Assembly: GCF_001613105.1 (NCBI RefSeq)
Contig: NZ_BDBS01000001.1
Span: 62,001-126,000, forward strand
Length of the DNA stretch: 64,000 nt
Direction of reading: 5' to 3'
Origin: Nocardia pseudobrasiliensis NBRC 108224
GTDB taxonomy: Bacteria > Actinomycetota > Actinomycetes > Mycobacteriales > Mycobacteriaceae
Below the pieces are notes generated by a model. The model was not told the DNA's origin. It did no database searches and was given only the letters and a program-made list of their open reading frames with translations. A program made the translations under genes and the position numbers. This document shows, in pieces, positions 17,644-26,578 of this stretch. The first letter of the stretch is position 1, and the number at the start of each line of letters is the position of its first letter.

Positions 17644-19166
17644 TTGGGTCCGTTCCGGCCGGCGTCGATGGGTGGCGCGGGCGGCACGGGTGTCGCCGTA
17701 CTCGCCGCCGAGGTCCCGGACAGGTCGAACAGGTTGCCCGCCGCCGAGCCCGGACCAGAATAGTCGCCCGCCAGCACGACTCGGACCGCACCCGGCGGCA
17801 GCCCCGACTCGGCCGATACGGTCAGTCCGCCGAGCGCCTTGGCGACGGCCTCGGCCTTGGGATCCGACGCGCTGCCCGCGATCACCCGGCTTGCCGGGAC
17901 CGCGCCGCCGATCCAGTTGTCGACGGTTCCCGTGCGGAAACCCTTGCCCGCCAACGCCTGTGCCACCTGCCCGGCCAGACCCGAGGTGCCGCTGGCGTTG
18001 TAGACATCGACCGTCACCGACGACGGCTCCACCGTCCCCGGATCCGACGGCTTCTCGTCGACCATCGCGGCCACATAGGACTTCACCGCCTGGGGATCGA
18101 CCTTGACCACCGATTCGCCCGCCGCGGTGGTGCCGTTGATATCGGCGACCGGAATCGTCTCGAACTTCACCTCACCGGCCGTCAGATCCTGTAGCTGCTG
18201 CAGGAATTTCAGCACATCCCAGTCGTCGTCGAGCACGATCGTGCGGCCGACCGCCTCGCTGAGCTGACTCAGTCGGCCCGGATTGGCAAGGATTTTCGCG
18301 CTCAGCGCCTCGTGCACCAGGGAGGCCATGAAGACCTGCTGGCGCACGATCCGGTCCAGATCGCCGCGCGGAAGATCGTGGCGCTGGCGCACGAAACTTA
18401 ACGCCTGCGGACCCGCGAGCCGCTGTTCACCGGCGGGGAAGTCCGCACCCGAGAGCGGTTCGCTGACCGGATTGTTCAGGCAGACGTCCACCCCGCCGAC
18501 AGCGTCGGTGAGCAGGACGAAACCCAGCAGGCTGACCTCGGCGTAATGGTCGACGGTGATGCCGGTGAGGTTGCCGACGGATTTGATCAGAGCCTGACGA
18601 CCGGCCTGGGTGGAGCGGCGTTCCAGCTCGGCCTCGGACAGGCCCTGATTCTCGAGTTTCCGGCGTTCCTTGTCCTTGGTCACGCCGTAGGCCGAATTGA
18701 TCTTTCCCTTACCCATTCCCGGGATGTCGACATAGGAGTCGCGCGGGATCGAGATGGCCGTGGCCGAGCGGCCGTCGTTGGGTACGCGCATCAGCACGAT
18801 GGTGTCGGTATTGGTGCCGACCTCGTCACCGGCGTGCAGCATGGCCCGCTCGGCCTTCGACAGCGGATTGCCGTGGGCGTCGGTGCGGCTGTCGATGCCG
18901 ACCATGAGGATGTCGGTCGCGCCGTCGCTACCTCCGCCCAGGCCCAGATTGCCGATGCGCTGAATGCCGGAGATGAGCCCGTCGATGCTGTGCCAGCCGA
19001 AGCCGGTGAGGATGAAAACCAGGACCGCGGCGATCGCGGCGATGAGACGCCCGGAGCGGTTCACCGGAGGTTTGCCGTATGCGGGCCGCTGCCGAGGTCC
19101 GCCGCGCAGCGGGGTGTCGGCGCTGCGCGAGCGCGGCAGCGTCGATCCACCTCTGCTCTGCGTCAC
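17631..19166 (-). CDS. LytR-CpsA-Psr (LCP) family cell-wall ligase
   Basis: A 511-residue LCP protein of the kind that transfers arabinogalactan from its lipid carrier to peptidoglycan in mycolata (CpsA/Lcp1 group, Rv3267-like). A basic cytoplasmic tail and one membrane helix (LIAAIAAVLVFILTGFGWHS) precede the LCP domain, with DILMVGIDSRTDAHGNPL, the arginine-rich SIPRDSYVDIPG and the conserved FVRQRHDLPRGDLDRI. A C-terminal LytR_C domain follows (VDVYNASGTSGLAGQVAQAL). The GTG at 19166 is preferred because AAAGGACGAGG precedes it; an ATG 12 codons upstream has no such site. It is divergent from rmlD, as in M. tuberculosis. Confidence 0.92.
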   Translation of the reverse strand: MTQSRGGSTLPRSRSADTPLRGGPRQRPAYGKPPVNRSGRLIAAIAAVLVFILTGFGWHSIDGLISGIQRIGNLGLGGGSDGATDILMVGIDSRTDAHGNPLSKAERAMLHAGDEVGTNTDTIVLMRVPNDGRSATAISIPRDSYVDIPGMGKGKINSAYGVTKDKERRKLENQGLSEAELERRSTQAGRQALIKSVGNLTGITVDHYAEVSLLGFVLLTDAVGGVDVCLNNPVSEPLSGADFPAGEQRLAGPQALSFVRQRHDLPRGDLDRIVRQQVFMASLVHEALSAKILANPGRLSQLSEAVGRTIVLDDDWDVLKFLQQLQDLTAGEVKFETIPVADINGTTAAGESVVKVDPQAVKSYVAAMVDEKPSDPGTVEPSSVTVDVYNASGTSGLAGQVAQALAGKGFRTGTVDNWIGGAVPASRVIAGSASDPKAEAVAKALGGLTVSAESGLPPGAVRVVLAGDYSGPGSAAGNLFDLSGTSAASTATPVPPAPPIDAGRNGPKCVN

Positions 19167-19298
19167 GTTCCTCGTCCTTTCGGCCCCACCCGGTAACCCC
19201 ATGTTGCCTGTCTACCACCCCCCGATGAGGAGGCTAACGAATGCGAGGGCGTGCATGGTTCAAGCGAGGCCCCGGCGCGGCGTGCCAGACTTGGGCGC

Positions 19299-20156
19299 GT
19301 GAATTCCTCGTTCGACGCGCGATTGATCGTCACCGGTGCGGGTGGGCAGCTCGGCCGGGCCGTCTGCGCCCGAGCGCCCCACGCGCTCGCACTGCATCGC
19401 GATGATCTGGACATCACCGATCCGGAGGCGGTCCGCGCGGTGCTGCGGCCCGGTGACGTGGTGCTCAACTGTGCGGCCTACGCGGCGGTCGACGCGGCCG
19501 AATCCGACGAGGCCGGGGCCTTCGCGGTCAACGAGACGGGTCCGGCCGTCCTGGCGGCGGCCTGTGACACGTTGGGCGCCAAGCTGATTCATGTATCGAC
19601 CGATTACGTCTTCGACGGTGCGGGCGCGCGGCCCTACGAGACCGACGATCCGACCGGGCCGACCAGCGTCTACGGGCGGTCCAAACTCGCCGGGGAACAG
19701 GCCGCGCTGAAATTCGAGCGAACCGCTCATATCGTGCGTACCGCCTGGCTCTATACCGGTGATCACGGCGATTTCGTCGCCACCATGCGGCGGTTGGAGC
19801 GCGAGCGCGAGACGGTGTCGGTGGTCGACGACCAGATCGGCTCGCCGACCTTCGCCGTCGACCTCGCCGGGGGACTGCTGGAACTGGCCGCGCGGGTGCG
19901 CGAGCCGATGCCGCGAATTCTGCACGCCACCAATGCCGGTCAGGCGACCTGGTTCGAATTGGCGCGCGCGGTATTCGAGGGAATCGGGGCGGATCCGGCG
20001 CGCGTGCGGCCCTGTACCAGCGCCGAATTTCCGAGTCCCGTACGGAGACCGGCGTATTCGGTGCTGTCGGATCGCGCCTGGGTCGAGGCGGGGCTTACGC
20101 CGCTGCGGGATTGGCGTCTCGCCCTCGGGGACGCACTGGCACGGATATCCGGTTAG
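19299..20156 (+). CDS. rmlD: dTDP-4-dehydrorhamnose reductase RmlD
   Basis: A 285-residue short-chain reductase making dTDP-L-rhamnose, the donor for the rhamnose in the arabinogalactan linker. The nucleotide loop is VTGAGGQLGR; the substrate site has STDYVFDG and the catalytic YGRSK. The GTG at 19299 is chosen because the protein then starts as expected and CAGACT lies seven bases upstream, suggesting leaderless translation. It is followed by wbbL, which uses the product, and then by the sugar-1-phosphate nucleotidyltransferase gene. Confidence 0.93.
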   Translation: MNSSFDARLIVTGAGGQLGRAVCARAPHALALHRDDLDITDPEAVRAVLRPGDVVLNCAAYAAVDAAESDEAGAFAVNETGPAVLAAACDTLGAKLIHVSTDYVFDGAGARPYETDDPTGPTSVYGRSKLAGEQAALKFERTAHIVRTAWLYTGDHGDFVATMRRLERERETVSVVDDQIGSPTFAVDLAGGLLELAARVREPMPRILHATNAGQATWFELARAVFEGIGADPARVRPCTSAEFPSPVRRPAYSVLSDRAWVEAGLTPLRDWRLALGDALARISG

Positions 20157-20167
20157 GCTGGGCCCCC

Positions 20168-21058
20168 GTGAACGCGGATTCCGTCGCCAAACCCACCCTG
20201 GTCGTGGTCACCGTGACCTACTCACCCGGTGAACACCTCGAGCATTTCATCAGCACGCTGGCCAGTGCGACCTCTGAAAAGCCGCAGGTCATCCTCGCCG
20301 ACAACGGTTCGACCGACGGCACGCCGGAACTGGCGGCCGAGGCGAACGAACATGTGCGACTGCTACGCACCGGGGGCAATATCGGCTACGGCGGCGCGAT
20401 CAATCGCGCGGTCGCCGAGATCGATCCGGATATCGAATTCGTCGTCCTCGCCAATCCGGACATCCGCTGGGGCACCGACTCCATCGATCGGTTGCTGGAG
20501 GCCGCGCGACGCTGGCCGCGGGCCGGGGCGCTCGGCCCGCTCGTTCTCGAACCGGACGGCAGCGTCTATCCGTCCGCGCGCCGGGTGCCCGGGCTGCTCG
20601 ACGGCGCAGGGCACGCCCTGCTCGGTACCATCTGGCCCGCCAATCCGTGGACCCGTCGGTACCGGCAGGAGAACGAGGAGATCTCCGAGCGCACGGTGGG
20701 CTGGCTGTCCGGCTCATGTCTGCTGGTGCGCCGGGCCGCCTTCGATTCGATCGAGGGCTTCGACTCGCGTTACTTCATGTACATGGAAGATGTCGACTTC
20801 GGTGACCGCATGGGCCGCGCGGGCTGGCACAATGTATTCGTACCGTCGGCCGAGGTCACGCACGCCAAGGGGCATGCGGCCGGGCGCAACCCCGAGGCCA
20901 TGCTGCCCGCCCATCACGCCTCCGCGTATCGTTTCCAGGCCGATCGGCATCCGCACTGGTGGCAGGCGCCGTTGCGGCTCGCGCTGCGGGCCGGACTTGC
21001 GATCCGCTGCAGGCTTGCGGTTCGATCTGCCCTGCGTGAGCGTGCCGCGCAGGGATAA
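20168..21058 (+). CDS. wbbL: rhamnosyltransferase WbbL (linker unit of arabinogalactan)
   Basis: A 296-residue family 2 glycosyltransferase. The start LVVVTVTYSPGEHLEHF, the DNGSTDGT motif, the NPDIRW region, and the later WLSGSCLLVRR and YMEDVDFGDR match WbbL, which adds rhamnose to decaprenyl-diphospho-GlcNAc at the membrane. The GTG start has TAGGCT eight bases upstream, and that hexamer includes the stop codon of rmlD, so a second leaderless promoter may sit at the junction. Confidence 0.92.
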   Translation: MNADSVAKPTLVVVTVTYSPGEHLEHFISTLASATSEKPQVILADNGSTDGTPELAAEANEHVRLLRTGGNIGYGGAINRAVAEIDPDIEFVVLANPDIRWGTDSIDRLLEAARRWPRAGALGPLVLEPDGSVYPSARRVPGLLDGAGHALLGTIWPANPWTRRYRQENEEISERTVGWLSGSCLLVRRAAFDSIEGFDSRYFMYMEDVDFGDRMGRAGWHNVFVPSAEVTHAKGHAAGRNPEAMLPAHHASAYRFQADRHPHWWQAPLRLALRAGLAIRCRLAVRSALRERAAQG

Positions 21059-21108
21059 CCCGCAGGCGTGCGGACGAGAATGGGACCGAACCTGAACAGG
21101 GGAGACTG

Positions 21109-22203
21109 ATGGCGGACACTTCGGCTGCGGCCGGCACCGCGACCGATGCCGTGATCCTGGTGGGCGGCCAGGGCACCCGGCTGCGTCCGCTGACGCTGTC
21201 GGCGCCCAAACCCATGCTGCCGGTGGCCGGTCTGCCGTTCCTGCACCACCTGCTGGCCCGCATCGCCGATGCCGGGATCAACCATGTGGTGCTCGGGACC
21301 TCGTTCAAGGCCGAGGTCTTCGAGGAGCATTTCGGCGACGGCGCGGATCTGGGCCTCGAGCTCGAATACGTGACCGAGGTCGACCCGCTGGGCACCGGCG
21401 GCGCGATCCGTAATGTGCTGCCGAAGCTGCGCGCCGACACCGTGATGGTGTTCAACGGCGATGTGCTGGGCGGCACCGATCTCGGCGCGGTGCTCGACAC
21501 CCACGTGTCCACCAATGCCGATGTGACCCTGCATCTGGTGCGGGTGAGCGATCCGCGGGCATTCGGTTGTGTGCCCACCGACGAGAACGGCCGCGTCACG
21601 GCATTTCTGGAGAAGACCCAGGATCCGCCGACCGATCAGATCAACGCCGGTTGCTATGTGTTCCGGCGCGAGTACATCGAGAAGATCCCGAGCGGGCGGC
21701 CGGTGTCGGTCGAGCGCGAGGTGTTCCCCGCGCTGCTGACCGAGGGCGCGCACATTCAGGGCCATGTGGACACTTCCTACTGGCGTGATATGGGCACTCC
21801 CGAGGATTACGTGCGTGGTTCGGCGGATCTGGTGCGCGGTATCGCGCCCTCGCCCGCGCTGCCGGGTCAGCGCGGGGAGTCGCTGGTGCACGCCGGTGCG
21901 GGCGTCGCGCCCGGGGCGCTGCTGATCGGCGGTACGGTGGTCGGCCGCGGTGCGGAGGTCGGCGCGGGCGCGCGGTTGGACGGGGCGATTCTGTTCGACG
22001 GCGCGCGCGTGGAAGCCGGTGCCACGGTGGAACGTTCGATCATCGGCTTCGGTGCGCGCATCGGTCCGCGGGCGCTGGTCCGCGACGCCGTGATCGGCGA
22101 CGGGGCCAATGTCGGGGCCCGCTGCGAACTGCTGCGCGGTGCGCGGGTGTGGCCCGGGGTGGACATTCCCGACGGCGGTATCCGCTTCTCCACCGACGTG
22201 TGA
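21109..22203 (+). CDS. manB: mannose-1-phosphate guanylyltransferase (Rv3264c-like)
   Basis: A 364-residue nucleotidyltransferase. The activation loop GGQGTRLRPLT, followed by KPMLPVAG and later MVFNGDVLGG, marks the NTP-transferase domain, and a C-terminal left-handed beta-helix region follows (GALLIGGTVVGRGAEVGAGA). In mycobacteria the gene in this position was named manB/rmlA2 and makes GDP-mannose for mannolipids and lipoarabinomannan. The naming is confusing because the phosphomannomutase gene is also called manB in some genomes. It closes the rmlD-wbbL unit. Confidence 0.88.
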   Translation: MADTSAAAGTATDAVILVGGQGTRLRPLTLSAPKPMLPVAGLPFLHHLLARIADAGINHVVLGTSFKAEVFEEHFGDGADLGLELEYVTEVDPLGTGGAIRNVLPKLRADTVMVFNGDVLGGTDLGAVLDTHVSTNADVTLHLVRVSDPRAFGCVPTDENGRVTAFLEKTQDPPTDQINAGCYVFRREYIEKIPSGRPVSVEREVFPALLTEGAHIQGHVDTSYWRDMGTPEDYVRGSADLVRGIAPSPALPGQRGESLVHAGAGVAPGALLIGGTVVGRGAEVGAGARLDGAILFDGARVEAGATVERSIIGFGARIGPRALVRDAVIGDGANVGARCELLRGARVWPGVDIPDGGIRFSTDV

Positions 22204-23535
22204 TCAGCGAATCCTGCTGCCGGGCCACCAGTTCCATCGCCCCATCGGTTTCATGAAGGCGGGAATCAGCAACAGCCGGGCCAGGGCGGTGTCGATCGCG
22301 ATGGCGATGGCGAGCGCGAAGCCGGCCTGCTTCAGCTCGATGACGCTGGCGGTCAGCAGACTGGCGAAGATGACGACCATGATGGCCACGGCCGCGGTGA
22401 TGGGCCGGGCGGTGTGCTCGACGCCCGCGGCGACCGCACTCTCGTTGACTGGGTCTCTGTCCCACTCCTCCTTCACCCGGCCCAGCAGGAATATCTCGTA
22501 GTCCATTGACAATCCGAACAGGACCGCGTTCGGGGAATCGGCTGCCCGCGAACGGATATCGCGCACCAGATCGGCCGCGGCCGTGGAATCCACCGGATTC
22601 GCGGGGATCGCCAGCCACAGCGCCCGGCCGTCGGAAGTGAGGGGTACGACGGTGGAGATGCGCTGATCAGAGGTGAGAAATCGGCCGAAATCGGTTGTGG
22701 CCGAGCGGCTTTCGGGGCCGAGCGAGGTATTGGACGGTCCCGTCGCGATGATCTGGATCGGGGACAGCAGTCCGGGGCTGAAATCGCGGGCGAGGATCGA
22801 ATTGGCGGTGCCCGAGGGGGTGTCGCGCATTTGCGTCGTCGCCATGTTCAGCCCGTATCGAATGCCGAACAGCGGTAGCGCCGCGATCACCAGCACGGCC
22901 GTTCCCGCCAGGCCGTAGACGATCGGGCGGCGCATCACCGCATAGGCCCAGCGCGACCAGCGCCCGGGCCCGGTGGTCCCGACGGAATCGGCGGGCCGCA
23001 GGCGGCGCGGCAGCGCACCGGCATTGATGCGCGGACCGAGTACGCCCAGTACCGCGGGAAGCAGGGTCAGGGCGACCAGCAGCACCGACAGCACCGTGGC
23101 CGAGATACCGATCGCGATCTCCCGGAAGATCGGCGAATTGATCACCAGCAGCGAGGACCGCGTGATCACCACGATCACGCCGGAAATCGTGATCACCCGT
23201 CCGGTCGAGCGCAGGGTCCGCCCAACCGCCGCCGCGATATCCGCCCGGGATGGAGCCTCGTCGCCGAGGCGGGCCAGTTCCTCGCGGAAGCGGCTGACGA
23301 TGAAGAGTCGATGCCGACACCGAGTCCGAAGGCCGTGGCGATGGTGACGACCACGGAGCCGAAACTCATCACCTCGTTCAGTCCCGCCAATACGCCCAGT
23401 GCGGTGATCAGTCCGGCGCCCGCGACGATCAGCGGCACGATCGCGGACATGAACGCGCCCAGCGCCAACAGCAGAATGATCAGCGAGATCATCGGCCACG
23501 ATCGTTCGAGTGGAAGACATGGAAGCGACCTGACT
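22204..23535 (-). pseudogene. MMPL/RND family transporter, decayed
   Basis: This is the remains of an MMPL-type lipid or drug exporter, normally some 700 residues or more with 12 membrane segments. Three lesions are visible. The N-terminal region, with the first membrane helix and the periplasmic domain, is absent; the recognisable frame begins at the helix MISLIILLLALGAFMSAIVP. A frameshift at about 23305-23307 turns the expected GIDYxLFIVSRF into GID followed directly by the LFIVSRF frame, consistent with loss of seven bases. Further on, RSRAADSPN runs straight into AVLFGLSMDYE, omitting roughly 100-150 residues of the second half. The 3' end is intact to PGSRIR. A sequencing error could explain the frameshift but not all three losses. 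Confidence 0.85.
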
Positions 23536-23657
23536 GATAGTCACTGTCAGCTATCGGCAGCCCGTGCCCGCCGCGTTCCCCCACACAGCACGACTCCAGG
23601 GGTCACAGTCTGGTGCAATACTGGTCGAGTCCGAGCCGGTTCGCGAAAGGGGGATGC

Positions 23658-24284
23658 ATGACCGCCGACCCTCTCACGGAGATGGGGCCACCCCGTCTGC
23701 CGTCGTGGCTGACACCGCCACCCGAGGGCTACTTTGCCGAGGATCTCGATCGTTTGCCTGATCTGCCGCGACATACACAGTTGATCGACGGGGGGCTTGT
23801 CTTCGTGAGTCCGCAGGCGAAGTTCCATATGCGGGTGATCTCCTTTCTCGAGCGAACTTTGAGTCGTCAGGCACCGGAATCCCTCGAGGTATGCAGAGAG
23901 ATGACTGTGACGCTGGGGCCGCGTCAGCGGCCCGAGCCGGATCTGCTGGTGGCCTCGGCCGACGCCGACACCGGTCTCGATCAGACGACTTTCCAGCCGC
24001 AAGATGTCGTTCTCGTGATCGAAGTGATGTCCCTCGACTCGGTGATACGCGACCGCGAGCGCAAACCTCAGCTGTACGCCCAAGCCGGGATACCGCACAT
24101 GTGGCGGATCGAGAATGTGGACGATCGCGCGGTTGCGTATATATACGAGCTTGACCCCGCGCTGAAGACATACGCGCTCAGTGGGATTCACCATGACAGG
24201 CTGAAGCTCAGCGTGCCGTTCGAGATCGATATTGATCTGACAGCGGCTGTTCGGCGCAAGGCCGAGGCAGATCAGAACGACTGA
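23658..24284 (+). CDS. Uma2 family (DUF820) PD-(D/E)xK-like protein
   Basis: A 208-residue protein of the Uma2 family, common in cyanobacteria and actinobacteria and related in fold to PD-(D/E)xK nucleases. Residues fitting the core are E and D in RQRPEPDLLV and then DVVLVIEVMS, with a later RKPQLYAQAGIPHMWRIE. No cellular role is firmly known. The ATG at 23658 follows GAAAGGGGG. It stands alone beside the decayed transporter, and its 3' end overlaps the convergent DUF4267 gene. Some codons (for example ATA, TCG CTC) look less biased than in neighbours, possibly an acquired gene. Confidence 0.87.
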   Translation: MTADPLTEMGPPRLPSWLTPPPEGYFAEDLDRLPDLPRHTQLIDGGLVFVSPQAKFHMRVISFLERTLSRQAPESLEVCREMTVTLGPRQRPEPDLLVASADADTGLDQTTFQPQDVVLVIEVMSLDSVIRDRERKPQLYAQAGIPHMWRIENVDDRAVAYIYELDPALKTYALSGIHHDRLKLSVPFEIDIDLTAAVRRKAEADQND

Positions 24285-24709
24285 GCCGCCGAGATCGGCG
24301 TCTTGTTCGGGCTCGGTGAGCGCAGGGTCGCCTGTTCGCGTACGAGTAGCGCGCCGGTGAGGACCACCAATGCCGCGGTGAGGCCGTGGATGCCGAAGGC
24401 GGCGGCGTGGGAGCCGTGGTAGCTCAGCACGGTGATCATGTCGCCGATCGGGACGAGTGCGGTGGCGAACATTGCTATGCCCAGGGCGAAGCGCTGGCGG
24501 GCGAGCAGTAGGGCCAGGGTCAGGACGGCGAATCCGGTGTCGCGGACGCCCTTCAGATTTCCGAATGCCATGGCCTGTCCGTGTGGCCATTCCGGCAAGC
24601 CGAAGCCGTTCGCCATGGACTCCGGCGCGATCAGGTAGCCGAGGCCGATGTAGAGGATGAAGGCGACGCCGAGGAGGACGAGGGCGGTGTTGATGCGGGT
24701 CAAGGACAT
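24272..24709 (-). CDS. DUF4267 membrane protein
   Basis: A 145-residue protein with four predicted membrane helices (ALVLLGVAFILYIGLGYLI, then TGFAVLTLALLLA, IAMFATALVPIGDMI, and HGLTAALVVLTGALLV). It matches the small DUF4267 family, often controlled by a neighbouring TetR regulator. GGAG lies seven bases before its ATG. A TAGAAT -10 box upstream overlaps the operator described at 24726-24737, so repression by the adjacent TetR protein is likely. Function unknown. Confidence 0.8.
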   Translation of the reverse strand: MSLTRINTALVLLGVAFILYIGLGYLIAPESMANGFGLPEWPHGQAMAFGNLKGVRDTGFAVLTLALLLARQRFALGIAMFATALVPIGDMITVLSYHGSHAAAFGIHGLTAALVVLTGALLVREQATLRSPSPNKTPISAAQSF

Positions 24710-24723
24710 TGGCGTGCTCCAAA

Positions 24724-24792
24724 TTCTAGCGATGCTAAGTTGTAGAGCGAAGATAACCTATCGGCTGCGCTGTTGTCTAGCGATGCTAGGGT
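24724..24792. promoter_or_regulatory. divergent promoters with two copies of a TetR-type operator
   Basis: CTAGC-GAT-GCTAG, a palindrome with a three-base centre, occurs at 24777-24789, and a copy lacking only the last G at 24726-24737, 51 bases away centre to centre. The right copy overlaps TAGGGT (24787-24792), six bases before the GTG of the TetR gene, giving a leaderless, self-controlled promoter. The left copy overlaps TAGAAT (24729-24724, minus strand), the likely -10 box of the DUF4267 gene. The repeats are plain in the sequence; the regulator assignment is inference from position. Confidence 0.75.
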
Positions 24793-24798
24793 TTTGAT

Positions 24799-25371
24799 GT
24801 GAGCACTCAGACCCGACGTGAGCGCCAACGCGCCGAGCGACATCAATTGATCATCGACACCGCCCGTGAGATCGCCGAGAACCAGGGCTGGGAGATGGTG
24901 ACCGTGCGGCGGCTGGCCGATGCCATCGAGTACAGCCAGCCGGTGCTCTACAGCCATTTCGCGGGTAAGGACGCGATCGTGGCCGCGGTCGCCGAACAGG
25001 GCTGTGCGGAAATGGCCGAATTGTCGCGGCGGCTGCGCAATGCGGCGAGTACGCCCGAGGAGGCGCTGACGGCGGTCGCGCGCGGATATCTCGAATTCGC
25101 CCGGAACAGTCCGGCGCTCTATGACGCCATGTTCGTGCAGAAGGTGGATCTGAAGTTCGGTCCCGACGCGCCGCAGGCGCTGCGCGACGCCTTCGCTGAA
25201 CTGGCGGCGGTCTTCGCCCCCTTCGCGGGTGACAACGATGTGGAGACCTTCACCGAGGTCGCCTGGAGTTCATTGCACGGGCTGGCCACGCTCGATCACG
25301 ACGAGCGGTTGCGGCCCGACTTTCGCCGCCAGCGGCTGGACATTCTGGTCCGGCAGTGGACGCATCGCTAA
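24799..25371 (+). CDS. TetR family transcriptional regulator
   Basis: A 190-residue regulator with an N-terminal helix-turn-helix (QLIIDTAREIAENQG, VRRLADAIEYSQPVLYSHF) and a ligand-binding C-terminal domain of the TetR_C_33-like kind (ALTAVARGYLEFARNSPALYDAMF). It is divergent from the DUF4267 gene and sits six bases from a -10 box covered by a palindromic operator, so it probably represses both itself and its neighbour. The GTG is effectively at the transcript start. The ligand is unknown. Confidence 0.93.
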   Translation: MSTQTRRERQRAERHQLIIDTAREIAENQGWEMVTVRRLADAIEYSQPVLYSHFAGKDAIVAAVAEQGCAEMAELSRRLRNAASTPEEALTAVARGYLEFARNSPALYDAMFVQKVDLKFGPDAPQALRDAFAELAAVFAPFAGDNDVETFTEVAWSSLHGLATLDHDERLRPDFRRQRLDILVRQWTHR

Positions 25372-25472
25372 CCGGTCGAACCGCTCGACGATCCCGAGAC
25401 GAGCATCGACATCACCCAGGTGAACGCGTGGCCGAGTACGGTCATCCAGTCGCCCACGTTGAACGAGCCCAT
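25368..25472 (-). CDS. small peptide (34 aa) downstream of the beta-helix gene
   Basis: ATG follows GGAAAGGA by seven bases and opens a 34-codon frame starting MGSFNVGDWMTVLGHAF and ending in a serine/glycine-rich tail (SGSSSGSTG). It has one amphipathic helix, no signal peptide and no cysteine. It begins 29 bases after the beta-helix gene on the same strand, so it is probably co-transcribed. Its stop overlaps the TetR stop. It resembles, in style only, the two other tiny peptides in the window and the short mycomembrane peptides of Corynebacteriales. Confidence 0.5.
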   Translation of the reverse strand: MGSFNVGDWMTVLGHAFTWVMSMLVSGSSSGSTG

Positions 25473-25501
25473 GGCGCAATCCTTTCCGTCGCCGTCCGAC
25501 C

Positions 25502-26578
25502 TCAGGGGCCGACCCGGTCGCCCGCCGCGGTGAGGTCGCAGGAGGCGTCGTCGCTGGTATTGCCGCCGGTGGAGGTGATGTCGGCGAATACCTTCTTGCA
25601 GTTGCGCTCGCCGAGGCCGGAGGTGTTGGCGGCGATCGTGCTGCCGCGCAGGATCAGATGTCCCATACCGGGATTCACCGCGTCGGTGAGTTGATACGGC
25701 AGCGTGTCCAGATAGGCCGGGGCGATATTGATCCCGCCGCCGCCGTCGGTCGCGCTGTTGCGCACGACCTGCGAGTCGATGAGCACCACCAGCCCGACGC
25801 CGCGGATGTCGAGTCCGCCGCCGCGCCCGGCGAATCCGCCCGGCCGATACCAGCGGCCCGGATTGGTGACGCGATTGTCGCTGATGATCGTTCGGGTGAA
25901 GGTGCAGGTGTTGTCGCAGCGCACCCCGCCCGCCTCGCCGCCGGCATTGCCGGAGATCAGCGAATCGGTGACCTTCATATCGGCGACCGGGATGTTGAAA
26001 ATGCCGCCGCCGTAGTCGGCCGCGTTGCCGGTGACGGTGACGTGATCCAGGGAAAGCCTGCCGGAGTTGGCGATTCCGCCGCCGCCGGTGTCGTAGAGCG
26101 GGATCTCGCGCTGGCTGGCGTTGCCGCCGGTGACGGTGAGGCCGGACAGGGCGACATCGGCCGTGGTGAGCAGGACGCGGTCGAGATGATTGCCGTCGAT
26201 GATCGTCTCGTCCCGGCCCGCGCCGAGGATCGTGGTGTCGGAGGTGATGTCGAGATCGCCGGTGGTCGGATCGATCAGGGGGCCGTTGATATTCAACGGG
26301 TTCGGCGGAATCGTGAGCCGATAATGGCCGGGCGGCAGCACGATCGTCGTACCCGGGCGGGCATCGGCCACCTGGACGGCCGCGCGCAGTGTGCATTCGC
26401 CGAGTCGGGTGCGGCACCGACCGTCGAACGGGTTGGCGGCCGGGGCATCCGCGGTCGTGGTGACGGTGACGGTGCCCGAGGATTGCGCCGATCCGGTGTC
26501 GGCGGCGGCCGGGGCTGCGAATACCGCGGTGAGAAGCGTTGCGACGCCGCATAGTTCGGCATATCGGCGAGCGGTCAT
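25502..26578 (-). CDS. secreted right-handed beta-helix protein (CSLREAI type)
   Basis: A 358-residue exported protein. The signal peptide ends near AAPAAADT. A region like the CSLREAI/CSLR-repeat domain follows (CRTRLGECTLRAAVQVAD, TTIVLPPGHYRLTI), and then parallel beta-helix coils rich in N, G and T (LSGLTVTGGNASQR, VTGNAADYGGGIFN). Such proteins often lie at the cell surface and bind or cleave polysaccharide, but no catalytic triad is recognisable. Cysteine pairs in the repeats suggest disulfides. ATG at 26578 gives the signal peptide. It is divergent from the oxidoreductase gene. Confidence 0.85.
   Translation of the reverse strand: MTARRYAELCGVATLLTAVFAAPAAADTGSAQSSGTVTVTTTADAPAANPFDGRCRTRLGECTLRAAVQVADARPGTTIVLPPGHYRLTIPPNPLNINGPLIDPTTGDLDITSDTTILGAGRDETIIDGNHLDRVLLTTADVALSGLTVTGGNASQREIPLYDTGGGGIANSGRLSLDHVTVTGNAADYGGGIFNIPVADMKVTDSLISGNAGGEAGGVRCDNTCTFTRTIISDNRVTNPGRWYRPGGFAGRGGGLDIRGVGLVVLIDSQVVRNSATDGGGGINIAPAYLDTLPYQLTDAVNPGMGHLILRGSTIAANTSGLGERNCKKVFADITSTGGNTSDDASCDLTAAGDRVGP

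Noticed and set aside
23305..23307. Programmed frameshift in the MMPL gene
   Set aside because: There is no slippery heptamer, and further deletions in the same gene point to decay.
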